From the NCBI GenBank assembly GCA_006937955.1, contig SSNP01000010.1:2023806-2087805 (forward strand): 64,000 nucleotides of DNA, read 5' to 3'. Both the position numbers and the translations under genes were made by a program. Origin of the DNA: Pachypanchax playfairii. Taxonomy: Eukaryota > Chordata > Actinopteri > Cyprinodontiformes > Aplocheilidae. The notes beneath the pieces were generated by a model. The model had not been told where the DNA came from. It ran no database searches and saw only the letters and a list, made by a program, of their open reading frames with translations. How positions within the stretch are numbered: position 1 is the stretch's first letter; the number at the start of each line of letters is the position of its first letter. Positions 1 to 11,000 of the stretch are shown here, one piece after another.

Positions 1-690
1 TTTGCTTTCCTCGTTTCGCATTTGGTTGGGTAACACAAAGGTTGTTGGACTGGTACTGGCATCAGCCGTGGTCGCAAACCTCCCACTTTGACCTGAGAAG
101 ACCCATGGCTTGAGGGAGAAGCCTCCAGCCTTCATGATCTTTTCTACTCCTTCAGTGATCTTCTTCAGCATCCCAAGGTCATTGTGAGATGTGAGGATGT
201 CGTCCACATAGCTGTCATCAACCAAAACCCGGCGCTCCTCAACCAAGGCTGAGAACTGAGGCAGGTTGGCCGTTTCTCTCATGGCAACCTGAGCTATAGA
301 GCCAGCCGGTTTATCACCGATATTGACCCTGACAACGGCAAAGACATCGATTTCATCCTTTGGATCATCTCTCCAAAGAAACCGATGAAGATGGACTTCT
401 CTATCTTTTAACCAGACAGAGTTATACATTTTTTTCACATCGCCAAGTGCTGCGTACAACCCAGACCTGAATCTAAGAAGTACTCCCCTGATTTGATTTA
501 AGACGTCTGGACCTTTGTGCAGTAAGTTGTTCAAGCTTACTCCCATATACTCTTGACTGCTATTCCAGACAATCCTCACCGGGGTGGTAGTTGAATGAGG
601 ATTTGGTGCAACAAGGTGACTGATGTACCACTTTGGCCCCTTCCAACTGTCAAGGTCCTCTTTTGTTAATTTAATGGCAGCACTCTTGAG
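1..690 (-). pseudogene. BEL/Pao reverse transcriptase, 5' part, frame-shifted from Gag-protease
   Basis: On the minus strand a second open frame, offset from the Gag-protease frame, begins near 690 and stays open to the window edge. It carries reverse-transcriptase features: a KGPKWYISHL region near the start, then the catalytic YVDD box (199-210) inside DDSYVDDILTSHND. The two frames overlap around 665-692, so one base has been gained or lost there unless a programmed shift exists; BEL/Pao elements normally use one continuous frame. I call this copy broken. RNase H and integrase are outside the window. Confidence 0.8.
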
Positions 691-3600
691 ACCATTTCAT
701 GAATCTGCTCTTTGTATGCCTCCTTCCACTCTGGCTCTTTCTCAAGGCGTCTTTCTGTGTTTCGAAAGGTTGCTTCCACTGCTTGCCTGTTGTTTGGTAG
801 CATTGCAGGGTCGCTTCTCCAAGGGTAGGCCGCGTCCCAGTGAGGGAATTTGCTATGCTTGTCAGCATGCACATAGGTGAGGCATTCCTTAATTTTTTCC
901 ATCTCTCGTTCCTCCCCAAGGGTCATTTCTTTACCTCCAGGAGGACACCTGCCACATTTGCAGCCACCACACTGAGGATCACAAGCTGCGCCGATGCTGT
1001 CCCACCTGAACCATTCGAAGACTTCCTTGTTGGTGATTGCAGTATTTGTAAGAATTGTTTCTTGTCCTGCCACCAAAGTCTTGTTGGGTTCTGTCGGGTC
1101 CACTAGGATCTCTCTGTACGTTATTGAAGCTGTTCTCATAGACCGTGCGAAGTGGGTTTCAGACCTCCGTACTTCCAGGTCTATTACTTCAAAAAGCTCG
1201 GGATGAGTTCCGCCAACAGTTTTCCCCATGGGACCATCCCAGAGGACGAGGTCTCCAACCATTTTAATTGGTTGTGGAACCAGGCGACCTTCTCTGTGAC
1301 TGATCAATAAGTCAATCTTTTCAGGGCGGACCAAGTCCTGAAGTGCTATGTCTGGAAAGAATTTATGCAATTGCTGCGGCGTAACTGACTTGTTTACCTT
1401 AGCAATGTTCTCCAAGCCATAGCAGAGGAGTTTATGTTCCACCACTGTTCCTTTGGGGGTCTTTACTCGTAGTCTCAGCGAATATCTTTTGGTGATAACT
1501 GTCCTCTCCATATCTCCAACTCCTTGGATGATTAACTTAATGTTCTCGCCTTTCAGTTTGAGACGCTCTGCAGCTTCATTGGAGATGTAATTGGTATCTG
1601 AAGCAAGGTCAATCAGTGTACCAACTAGATGGCCTGCATTTGTTGTAGCCTCCAGTAGCATCATAATAACTGGATGCTCTTTTAGCTTACAATCAGTGCT
1701 AGCACATGCTGTTGTAGAGATCTTGTTAGAGAAGGCTTCTTTGAACTCTGCCTTCAGCTCTGGTGACAGTTTAGCTAGGAGCTCTTCCTGCTTGTCAGTC
1801 AGCCCAAGTCCCCTTGGTTCAACTGTTGCATTGCACTGCTTCTTATTTTCCTTCTTCTTGATCTGAGGCTTTGGACAGAGCAAGTAGTTGTGGTCTGAAG
1901 ACCCTTCCTTGTGACAGTCATCCTTGGTGCAAAGATACCTTTGGGTGCAGTCGCCGCCGTCACGATGGAGGAGCAAGCATTTGAAACATGCACCTGCTTT
2001 CTTTAAGTGGGCTTTCTTGCCTGCGAGGTTAAGCCTTTTGAACACTTTGCAGGCGAACAGCCTGCCTGCGTGCTCGCCGTCCCCACACGCGATGCACAAA
2101 GCTGGTTGAGAGCCTGCATGTGTGTTTGCCAAGGTGGATTTTGTAAACGCCTTCTTCTCTTTTCTTTTTTCGTTAGTTCTCTCAGGATAATCAGTGGGGC
2201 TGGTCTGTAGCTGGTCCAACTCCTCAAGGATGTCCTCCTGCTTTTTTAAGAACTGCAGTAGACAGTCAAAGTGGTTTCGCTGTGAAAACCCACTTCCAGG
2301 GTCATTCTTGTGTGTGAGCCACTTCTCCTTTAAGGATTCAGGAAGTTTACTCTCTATCGACTGCACCACAACTCGATTTTTCACAGCATCCTCTTCACCT
2401 AAGACCTGCAGATCATGTAGAGCTCTCTCCACGGCCTGAATCAGCTCAATTGTCTTCCTGGGGTGGTTTCCCTTGACAGGAGGAAACCCTTGCAGTTCTT
2501 TTGAGATTAGGAGGACTATTTTGGGTTTGTTCCCATATTTATTGTCCAGGAGCCTGAACACCTCATCTGCAGATCCACAGCTTGCCAGCACAAGATCCCT
2601 CTTGACTTTTTCATCTAGGCTTCCTAGGAGGTGGAATTTTCTCACATTTTCCAAACCAAAGGGGTTTCCTAGCAGCTGCAGGTCTTCCCACTCAGCCTTC
2701 CAACGGTAGTAATCTCTCATGCTACCTGTAAACGTGGGCAAACGTGCTCGTTCAAGGCTAATCTGGGGCTTAAAGTTATACGGCATGGGATGCGGGACAG
2801 GGTTACTCTGGTCTGGTCGGGGCAGATTATAGGCCGCAGCTGGTCTGGGCGGAGTACTGACAGTGGCTGCTACAGGTGGAGTACTGACAGTGGCTGCTAC
2901 AGGTGGAGTACTGACAGCGGCTGCTACAGGTGGAGTACTGACAGCGGCTGCTTCAGGTGGAGTACTGACAGCGGCTGGTCCGGGCAGTGTACTGACAGCG
3001 GCTGCTGCAGTTTTTGGCTGTGTTTGGTTTACCTTTTCGTCTTTATGGATCCCCTCTTCATCATCAGACTCTTCCACCAAGCTGTAAGAACTGCCTTGCC
3101 ACGTCCACTCATCCCACACTTTCTCACGCCGTTTCTTCAGCTTTCTAATGAGGTCTTTGGACTCTGTTACATGGGCTCTAGGAATCAGCTCTGACCACTC
3201 ACTTACTCCCTTTTCGAGTGCATGAATCTCCCTTTCCAGGTTTCTGTTTGTTAGTTCACACTGCCTTTTAGTCATCAGCCGATGGTCGGCTGCCTCAGCT
3301 TCCTCCATGGCCGCCTCAGCCTCTTTAGCAAGGGTGGTGATTTCTCCTTCAGCAAACCTGGTCCAGATGGTCTTTTGGATGATCTGTTCGGCTTCATCAA
3401 ACTTACAGTCGCACACCACTGTTTTCTCATCGATGCCGTCTGCTTTCTTTGCAGCTTCATCACTGGCCACTTCTCTCAGAGCTGACGCATATTCAAACCC
3501 GGCATCTCTGACTCTGGCATGCTCCCATTTAAAATTTCTCCACTCATTTTTCAGTTCACCTTCACTAAGTGCATTAACTCTGGAAGTGAGATAGTTAGCT

Positions 3601-3845
3601 CTTCTGGTGAATGTAGCCTGGGCTGCTGAACGCTTCTGCTTAAGCTTCTCCAGCTCCTCCTCCGTTGCTGCCATCTTATCTTTTCTGGTGTTGATTGTAC
3701 TGCCAACTGGGCTTAAGTTGTCTTTCCTTATAGACTCTTTGTCCACTTCTTGGCTTCCACTAGCTTCTTCATCTGCCAGTGGGTTTGCAGATGTGCAGAT
3801 GGTTGCAGGTGGGCTGTGAGCCTTATCAGAAGTTAGGCTGTCCAC
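666..3845 (-). CDS. BEL/Pao Gag-protease polyprotein
   Basis: This is a 1059-codon open frame. The upstream limit at 3845 is a GTG and a stop lies just before it; the first in-frame ATG is at 3674, where the sequence begins with the lysine- and glutamate-rich coiled-coil typical of BEL Gag, so 3674 is the more likely start. Order: N-terminal coiled coil; a 9-residue repeat with core VSTPP; a DUF1759-like Gag region rich in W, R and K with the motif LPTFTGS; a Cys/His knuckle region; a DUF1758-like aspartic protease with LIDLASDTNYIS, in which the usual D-S/T-G is D-L-A (I recall D-x-A-S in related fish elements); then a Cys-rich CGGCKCGRCPPGG segment leading into the reverse-transcriptase linker. 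The frame ends at an early stop at 666 because of a shift. Confidence 0.85.
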   Translation of the reverse strand: MDSLTSDKAHSPPATICTSANPLADEEASGSQEVDKESIRKDNLSPVGSTINTRKDKMAATEEELEKLKQKRSAAQATFTRRANYLTSRVNALSEGELKNEWRNFKWEHARVRDAGFEYASALREVASDEAAKKADGIDEKTVVCDCKFDEAEQIIQKTIWTRFAEGEITTLAKEAEAAMEEAEAADHRLMTKRQCELTNRNLEREIHALEKGVSEWSELIPRAHVTESKDLIRKLKKRREKVWDEWTWQGSSYSLVEESDDEEGIHKDEKVNQTQPKTAAAAVSTLPGPAAVSTPPEAAAVSTPPVAAAVSTPPVAATVSTPPVAATVSTPPRPAAAYNLPRPDQSNPVPHPMPYNFKPQISLERARLPTFTGSMRDYYRWKAEWEDLQLLGNPFGLENVRKFHLLGSLDEKVKRDLVLASCGSADEVFRLLDNKYGNKPKIVLLISKELQGFPPVKGNHPRKTIELIQAVERALHDLQVLGEEDAVKNRVVVQSIESKLPESLKEKWLTHKNDPGSGFSQRNHFDCLLQFLKKQEDILEELDQLQTSPTDYPERTNEKRKEKKAFTKSTLANTHAGSQPALCIACGDGEHAGRLFACKVFKRLNLAGKKAHLKKAGACFKCLLLHRDGGDCTQRYLCTKDDCHKEGSSDHNYLLCPKPQIKKKENKKQCNATVEPRGLGLTDKQEELLAKLSPELKAEFKEAFSNKISTTACASTDCKLKEHPVIMMLLEATTNAGHLVGTLIDLASDTNYISNEAAERLKLKGENIKLIIQGVGDMERTVITKRYSLRLRVKTPKGTVVEHKLLCYGLENIAKVNKSVTPQQLHKFFPDIALQDLVRPEKIDLLISHREGRLVPQPIKMVGDLVLWDGPMGKTVGGTHPELFEVIDLEVRRSETHFARSMRTASITYREILVDPTEPNKTLVAGQETILTNTAITNKEVFEWFRWDSIGAACDPQCGGCKCGRCPPGGKEMTLGEEREMEKIKECLTYVHADKHSKFPHWDAAYPWRSDPAMLPNNRQAVEATFRNTERRLEKEPEWKEAYKEQIHEMVSRVLPLN
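2849..3003 (-). repeat. 27-bp tandem repeat inside Gag (about 6 copies)
   Basis: The unit contains ggagtactgacagcggctgc and a short variable tail, repeated with few changes. It encodes a 9-residue Ala/Val/Thr/Pro unit with core VSTPP. The unit is a multiple of three, so copy changes keep the frame open. Confidence 0.9.
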
Positions 3846-3918
3846 TGTGACTACTTCAATCTTCTCACTGGTTTATGACTGTTCGGATCTTTGATTGCTG
3901 AGCCCTCCGAATAGGCTT

Positions 3919-3929
3919 GTCAGGAACCA
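3919..3929 (-). promoter_or_regulatory. Candidate primer-binding site of the BEL element
   Basis: Read on the minus strand this is TGGTTCCTGAC, three bases after the putative LTR end. Starting with TGG matches pairing to the CCA end of a tRNA. Which tRNA it is cannot be assigned by eye. Confidence 0.4.
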
Positions 3930-3932
3930 CAC

Positions 3933-4612
3933 TGTTTTGACTCGTGTTAGTCTTTGTTTATATTTATTAATGGACCACAGGTCATAAACCTGAAAAACAA
4001 ATAAACAACAAGCATAAATACAACATATTTTCAGTCTAGTACATTGTACAGGCAAAGAAAATTAAACACTACAATGCCAAACACAGTAGTTCTAACAGAG
4101 CTGGCTTAAACTACATTTACTACAAAAAACTACATTTCCCAGAATTCTTAGTGCTCACGGAGCACGCGCAAAGCGGGCCACCGCCGCCACTGTGTAAACG
4201 AGATGCGCTCTACCAAACCGTATTAGCAACGTGCACTCTCAGCAGTATGTACCAGTCACAAAATGCACAAACATAAAGGAATCATGGCTAAATACTTTCA
4301 TGACAACATTCTCACATGAACCGAATCATACTAACAACGCTATTATCACTGATGGCTGCCGAGTGAGCTGATTAATGAACACTCTATTGAAGCTAACATT
4401 AGCCTGCTAAACCGAAGCAGCGTGAGTAATGAAGACCGTTCGGAAACATGGATTATTTCAGTATAATGTCCTTTAGACGTAACTTACACAGACACAGTGT
4501 GGAAAACACTAATGCACATATTTACAAACTGCTACATACCAACGGGCTGTGTGCTCCTGACACTAGTCCACACACAAATAACTTCCTGCAACAAGCAATC
4601 TGACCTATGACA
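3933..4612 (-). repeat. Probable 5' LTR of the BEL/Pao element
   Basis: The segment begins TGT and ends ACA on the plus strand, as expected for an LTR, and is 680 bp long. On the element strand it contains an AATAAA signal (plus-strand tttatt at 3963-3968) near its 3' end and a GC-rich promoter-like stretch around 4150-4200. It ends three bases before a TGG-initiated candidate primer-binding site. The second LTR is outside the window, so the boundaries rest on termini and spacing only. A 5-bp target duplicate would be expected at 4613-4617 but cannot be compared. Confidence 0.6.
4129..4148 (+). promoter_or_regulatory. ZNF143/THAP11-type motif inside the LTR
   Basis: The sequence actacatttcccagaattct closely matches the SBS/Staf-type promoter motif ACTACAATTCCCAGAATGC known to bind ZNF143 with THAP11. 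It lies in the LTR just downstream, on the element strand, of a GC-rich stretch. Binding is inferred from the motif only. Confidence 0.5.
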
Positions 4613-7600
4613 TCTGCGCATGCGCTTTGGTATGGCATTTCAAAGTTAACAGACAGGTATAAACGAACATTTTAAGAACTTATAACTGGTTTTCCAATTA
4701 AAATAGTCAGGCCCATTAGTTTTTAAGGAACAGTCTTAACAGATAATAAACAGGTGTGAGGTCTGTTTGAACAGGTGCTTTTACTCATTCAGCTACAGCT
4801 TGAACAGACTCCTCAGCTGTCACTCTGTGTGATACTTTAGCATGTTAATGATTTTATTTCTAACATTTTCAGTGTAACTGGCATTTCTGCTTGTTGGGCT
4901 TTTCAAGTATAAACTTTTGCCATAATTTGAACTATTCTAGTTTATAATCTATCTGCACCAAGTGACTTTAAAGCCCATGTAAAGTAACAACAAATGTGTG
5001 TTCTGAGTTTGTCACTGCACAGGAATATTAGTTATTAGTCATCCAGCCAAATTTGAATGATTAAAAACACTGCGAAGCATATGAAATTTGGTTTCAAAAT
5101 AATGAAAAAAGGATCAGTTTTCTCTGCTCTGAGACGCTGGGGGCGTGTCCGCTGCAGGCGCTGAAACCTGTCTGTCTCATCCTCTAGCAGCACCTCCTTC
5201 TCTTCCCCACATCACTGCATTTCCTCCGTTTCTGAGTTCCGGCTGGTTCGTTAAGTTTGAGGTTCTACCCACATGTAAAACTGCGCATCGCTGCTTTTTG
5301 AGGAGTTGAAATATTTCCACACAACCGCAATGCTTCAGACTTGTTGATCAGTGAAGGAGCGGAATGTGCTGCTACGCCATTCTGAGCTTTGTTTAGCATA
5401 TGAAGGCAGCAGGTGGCAGAAGTAGCTCCTACCTATCATGCTGGTTTAGTTACTGTCTACTGTGTGGCTCCTCTGCACAAAATCGACCCAAAGCTTTTTC
5501 AGACGGTCATCCTTCGGATGAAGGAGCGGGAAAACCGTGACGACACGCGGCTGCCCTTTTAGACCCGCCCATAAAATCCTGAAACAGAAAACTCTTGAAA
5601 CGCAATTTGAAGGCTAGCTCCACAATTCAGTTTTTAATTGTTGGGAGGTTTTTCACATGTTTAGAACAACATTTATTATGTTTATAATGTGGTTAGAAGA
5701 AAATAGCAGAATTCCCTTTACACGGTCTTTAAATCTAGTCTGCAGTTTGATCTTCCCCTGATTAGTTTAATAAAGCTAAGATTTAATGGCAGATTTGTTG
5801 CTCTTCAGTCACACAGAACTTGAGTCTGTTGAATCTTCCTGGTTTTGTTATTTTTTCTTTCACTTCACTTCCTCCAATCGTTCCTGCTCTGCTGTGACTC
5901 TGGTTCTGATGCAGCCTGGATCACACAAATTCATTGTGTCTCGCGCTCAGCTCTGGTTTCCTTAAATAAACTGCATTGTCTGCTTTGGGTTATCTTTGCT
6001 GCAGCATCTCTCCTCTGCTTCACTGCACAATTCCAATATTCTGCTGAGCAGTTTGTTGTCAATCTTTTATTCATGAGACAATAGTAGACACTTGTACATT
6101 TCCTACTTGGCTACACCCACACAGCAGGGATCCCTCTCCTCTCTTCTGGTTTTTGGCTCCGCCTCTCAGCATCCTGCCTCATTCACCTCCCACTTAAAGC
6201 ATTAACTATCCCACCATGACGGTCCTCCATCAGCCATCATCCCTCAGGAGAAGTCAGACCTGGACTCAGATGAAGAAACCAGTCCTGCTTCTCTGGTCTT
6301 CTCTTTGTTACATCTCCTTCCTGTCGTCTGGTCTGACTGTCCGTGGCCTACTTTTCTCTTTAAGAGCTCTCTTAAATTTTTAAGCTTTTTTTTTTTTTGA
6401 ACCAGGAGGTTCTTAATATCCTTGCATCAGTCGCAAACCCTCGTGTGAAGAATGACTTAAACTGGATCTTTTAAAAAGTGTTTCTCAGTTCCAGACCTGG
6501 TTCATATCCTGCATGTTTTAGATGTTTCTCTGCTTCAAAGCACCTTCTTATAATTGATGGCTGATTAACCGGCTTTCACAGAATGACTCGGGTGCGTTCG
6601 AGTATGAAAACACTGAAATCATGCAGGACACTGTAGGTCCTAAAGAACGGGGCAGAAAAACACAGCTTTTAAAGTCTTAAATACAGTATTTATTGACTTT
6701 TTCATGCATAAAACACATCTTGAAGTGATAATCGGCTCTTTTCTAGAGGTTTAAGTTTCTCTAGAAAGTTATTAGTTTCATTCATTGAGTTATTTTCCGG
6801 TAAATGAAGCTGCTTCATTGTTTCCTTTGTTCAGAAAGGAAGCTAAACATCCCTTTTAAAGTTGCTGCCATGTTTTGTAGCTTAAAGTCTCGTTTGTCTA
6901 CATGAAGCAGGTGAGACATTAGGGCGGGGCTTTTATCCATCAGCCAGGACTTTTCTTTCTTTCAAAATAAAACTATAATATGCACGTCTGCCCACTTTAT
7001 CCAATCATTTCCTGGTTTTTACGAATCATTATTATTAGACTGTATGAACTGATCCTGAAAAAGACTTTCAGTTTGGTTTGAGCGCGATTAAAGAAACCAA
7101 AGAACTAAAATGTTTATAGTTTCCTTAATGAAGGTGTAAGATATTTAGTCTGTTTACTAAACTCACCTGTTTCTATGCACTACTTGATTTCATTTGAAAA
7201 CAGGAAAGAGTTTTATTCTGCAAACTCCTGAATGTATCATCCCATCATTTTAAGTGTCAGTGTCAGTGTGCACCTATCAGTTAAACTAAATGGAAATAAA
7301 TCTCCATTGCTTTGCATTTGTAAACTGCAGTGGACAGAATGCAAATCATCAGCAGTTCTGTTGGAGACATTAAGGTAATTTCAGTATGAACAGTGTGAAT
7401 ACTAACAGTGCTGATATGTTGGGACTTTTGATGCAAGAATGAAATCTGAAATAATTAGAAATTAGGTTATTTTTTTAATTTCATTTGTTTTTGTCTGAGC
7501 CCTGAGTGTCAGAAATGATTACCAGTCTCAACATGTTGATTTGAAGTCGATGTTGTGTGTTTTAGATCCTGGTGATGAATAATGGAACATGTTGGCTGTC

Positions 7601-8044
7601 AAAGCTCATAAAAATCGTTATACTCCTGCTGCACTTTGCATCTCGTGGCCATCTGTAGCTTCCTTTTAGAGGAAAGACAGAAGGGGGAGGAGAGTGTGAA
7701 TTTCTCCCGTCAATGGCCTGAATCGCCTCACCCCGAGACAGGAACCAGGGAGGGATTTTTCTTCTGGAACAAGCCGTCTGTCTGCTCAAAAGCCACAGAC
7801 GCAGTAGCTTTCTCAGGCCGAAGAATCCGGCTGTTCACACCATATTCTGTTTACACTCCAACTGGCAGTGCCAAAATTAGAGCAGTGAACCTGGTTTTAA
7901 TCTGAACTAACTGCATTTCTGGTTCTGGAGTTGCAGCAATAGTTTGGAAAAATGGATTCAGGTTAAAATAAAAAGCACAAATATGTTTATTGGTGTAAAA
8001 TGCTGCTTGTGTCATATGGGGGATAATGTAACTGTTGTGTTCAG
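4613..8044. other. Probable pafah1b1 intron DNA; one MITE, no exon seen
   Basis: I looked for the missing LIS1 parts (LisH start, coiled coil, first WD repeat) in all frames and found none, so they should lie beyond position 1. The stretch holds an exact NRF1-type palindrome TGCGCATGCGC at 4615-4625, directly outside the LTR end, and a MITE at 4967-5733. The remainder is AT-rich unique-looking DNA. The acceptor of the first visible pafah1b1 exon closes it at 8043-8044. Confidence 0.6.
4967..5733. mobile_element. Non-autonomous DNA transposon (MITE)
   Basis: Imperfect 18-bp terminal inverted repeats are visible: tttaaagcccatgtaaag at 4967-4984 and its inverted partner at 5716-5733, with two mismatches. 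The interior has no long open frame and is partly GC-rich (about 5130-5560). The superfamily cannot be assigned; target-site duplicates are not clear. Confidence 0.6.
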
Positions 8045-11000
8045 GTGTGGGACTACGAGATGGGAGACTTTGAACGCACACTGAAAGGCCACACAGATTC
8101 GGTGCAGGACATCTCATTCGACCAGACTGGCAAACTTCTAGCATCTTGCTCTGCAGACATGACTATCAAACTGTGGGACTTCCAAGGCTTCGAGTGCATC
8201 AGGACCATGCATGGTGAGAAGATAAAGTGTCCTTCAGGTCTCTGCATCAGATCAGACCACTGCTGTCAGAAGGTCATTTAACTTGTGGTCCAGGATCAGG
8301 TGTCAAAACAACCGTTTACACACAGCTGCTTTAGTTCTACTCTTTAGTTATTTAGAATCAGTTTAATATATTTCAGGATTAGGATTCAATTAGAATTTAA
8401 CTGAGCAGTTTTTTCCTTCCGGAGGGATTTCAGGATAGCTGTGCAGCTGATCATGTCAAGGTTTTTTTTTTCTTGTAATAATCACATCATGCTGCGGTAT
8501 AACCATAAAATTGCCTCTGCAAAAGGATCCTCCAGTGTGATCCACCTGCTTAACACCATAATTGCTAAATAAATGATGCCTGAATTGTGTATATTGGCTT
8601 TTGACCTGACTGATTTGGTAAATTGGCAGCGCCTGTTAATCTGTGATGCAGATTTCAATGTAAATGAAAAATAAGTAGATGAACTTGGTGACCAGGCAGA
8701 AGAGAAAATTACAAATCTTGTATTAAGTATAATTTAATTGCAGTCAACATTTAATGTAAATAAACATGGGAAGCAACTGACACTCTTCTTGAATGACTAC
8801 TACCTTTTAATAAGAGCAGATCTCACCTCTAATTCACCTGTTTGACTCTTCTTCCATTTACAAATCAAACATTTTTTTTGTGTAGATTAGTGCAGATTTG
8901 GTCAGCAGTTTAATTATCCTCTTCAGCAGCAGATAGCGCCTCTCTGTGAAGCTGATGCACATTATTACAGTCTCGTAGCATGTTTTTAAGTGCACAGAAC
9001 ACACATGCATGCTGTTAATCTGGCCTTTTAGGGTATATACTTACTGTTGTCTTCATCTGTTTAGCAGCTTAAAAGTGGCCCAGTGTCTTGCTAATTAGCC
9101 TTATCTTACTCTCCATGGAGAAAAATAAGCTCCAGCAAATAGACTGTCTCGTTAGTCATTTAATTGGCTAATTATGAGACGCCAAATAGGTGCTGACAAC
9201 GTGTAAAAGTTGGGACAGAACGTTTATGCTGTTGGTTAACGTGGGAGAAATCCGAAAGGGGAAAAATCTCATTTGGTTTAATCACAAGCTTCAAATGTCG
9301 TGTTTTATATTTTTTATTAAGATCTGCCTCACTGAGATTTGTTTATTTTTGCAGGACATGACCACAATGTTTCATCTGTAGCCATCATGCCCAATGGAGA
9401 TCACATTGTTTCAGCTTCGAGGGACAAAACTATAAAAATGTGGGAGGTGGCAACTGGGTAGGAACAAACACCCTGAAACGTTTTGCTGAAGTGGAACATT
9501 GTGTTTTATTAGATCCAGTCCGATATAGCAACAATAACCTCTTCTCACCCGTTACTGCAGCTACTGCGTGAAGACCTTCACTGGCCACAGGGAGTGGGTC
9601 CGCATGGTGCGACCCAACCAGGACGGCACGCTGCTCGCCAGCTGCTCCAACGACCAGACGGTTCGCGTTTGGGTTGTGGCCTCCAAAGAATGCAAGGCGG
9701 AGCTTCGGGAACATGAACATGTGGTGGAATGTATCTCCTGGGCACCAGAGAGCGCTTATCCCACCATCTTAGATGCTACAGGCTCCGAGGTAAAGAGCTG
9801 GTTTCAGTGTGTCTAAGGTTTCACTGTGCAGGTCTGTAACTCTGCTCACGTTGGGTATGATGACGTCGGTTTGGTAACTGATCGTCAGCTGGTCTTCACA
9901 CTGAACATCATGAGAAACAGTAAACTAAATGTTAAAATGATCCTTTTTCTGTCAGCTGGACAAAATGTTTCAGTTAGAAACATGTTTTCATGACTGTAAA
10001 CAAGCAGAACTATCCAACAATCTTTATTCAGTCATGTTGTCAGTCTTTCACAAGATGTGCTGAAAGAACTGGTGGACATCCTAATGTGTCCACAGTACGG
10101 TTCTGTCCTGATGCATAGATCATCAGATGATCTACAGCGTGTCTTCTTGCGCCACACGTGCAGCCATGTCAGTGGATCTCAGACGTCACTGCTCAGACTG
10201 ACAGCCATGTGAAAGCAAGACTTAGGAATGAGCAGTGTGAAGATACAGAGTGAAAAAGCACATGGTCTACAGTCAGATCAGACCCCCACCCCCACCCCTT
10301 CCTGCCTTGTGACCTCCAGTCTGCACAATTGTAGCCTTGACGGATTAAAATAGTTTGTTTTTCCTTGCAGCGCTTGTCCCAGCCTGACATGTGCTCTCCT
10401 GCACAGAAGCTTTTTGGTGTAAATTTAAATGGTGTGAACATGTTGTTGACTGTGGACGCACCTGAAACAACATTGGATTTAATAGCTGGCAAAAATCACA
10501 TGAAAGTTGAGACGAGACATTGAGCATGTGGTGCAAGTTGACTGAACACATTGACATTAGTAGTTTACTAACAGACCATAATTCATTATTTTATATGGGT
10601 TTTTCAGAGCAAGAAAAGTGGTAAGCCTGGTCCTTTCCTGCTGTCTGGATCAAGAGATAAAACTATCAAGATGTGGGATGTTAGCATTGGCTCGTGCCTT
10701 ATGACACTGGTAAGAACCACCTCATCATAAATACATTTTTATCGCGTGTATATTCACACCTATTTTAAAAACTTTTTTGATAGAGAAGTTTCTTTCTTCA
10801 GAACTTCTGAGTCGTGTCTCTTTGTCTTTGACAGGTTGGACATGACAACTGGGTGCGTGGAGTCCTCTTCCACCCGGGAGGCAAGTTTATTGTGACCTGT
10901 GCCGATGACAAGACCTTAAGGATCTGGGACTACAAGAACAAGCGCTGCATGAAAACTCTATGTGCCCACGAACACTTTGTTACCTCTCTGGGTAGGTAAA

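Larger units (their letters stand above)
1..4612 (-). mobile_element. BEL/Pao-type LTR retrotransposon, 5' part, cut by window edge
   Basis: The minus strand carries, in order, a probable 5' LTR (4612-3933), a probable primer-binding site (3919-3929), a Gag-protease reading frame, and the start of reverse transcriptase, which runs off the window at position 1. The DUF1759-like Gag region, DUF1758-like protease and YVDD reverse transcriptase in this order are typical of BEL/Pao elements in fish. RNase H, integrase and the 3' LTR must lie outside the window. The coding exons 5' of the first visible pafah1b1 exon are absent from 4613-8044, so the element probably lies in a pafah1b1 intron, antisense to that gene. 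A frame break near 665-692 separates protease from reverse transcriptase, so this copy looks inactive. What is seen is the domain order; the intronic location is inferred. Confidence 0.88.

Noticed and set aside
4613..8044. Missing pafah1b1 N-terminal exons in this stretch
   Set aside because: No frame encodes the LisH motif, coiled coil or first WD repeat of LIS1; the open frames around 5845 and 7636 do not resemble it.
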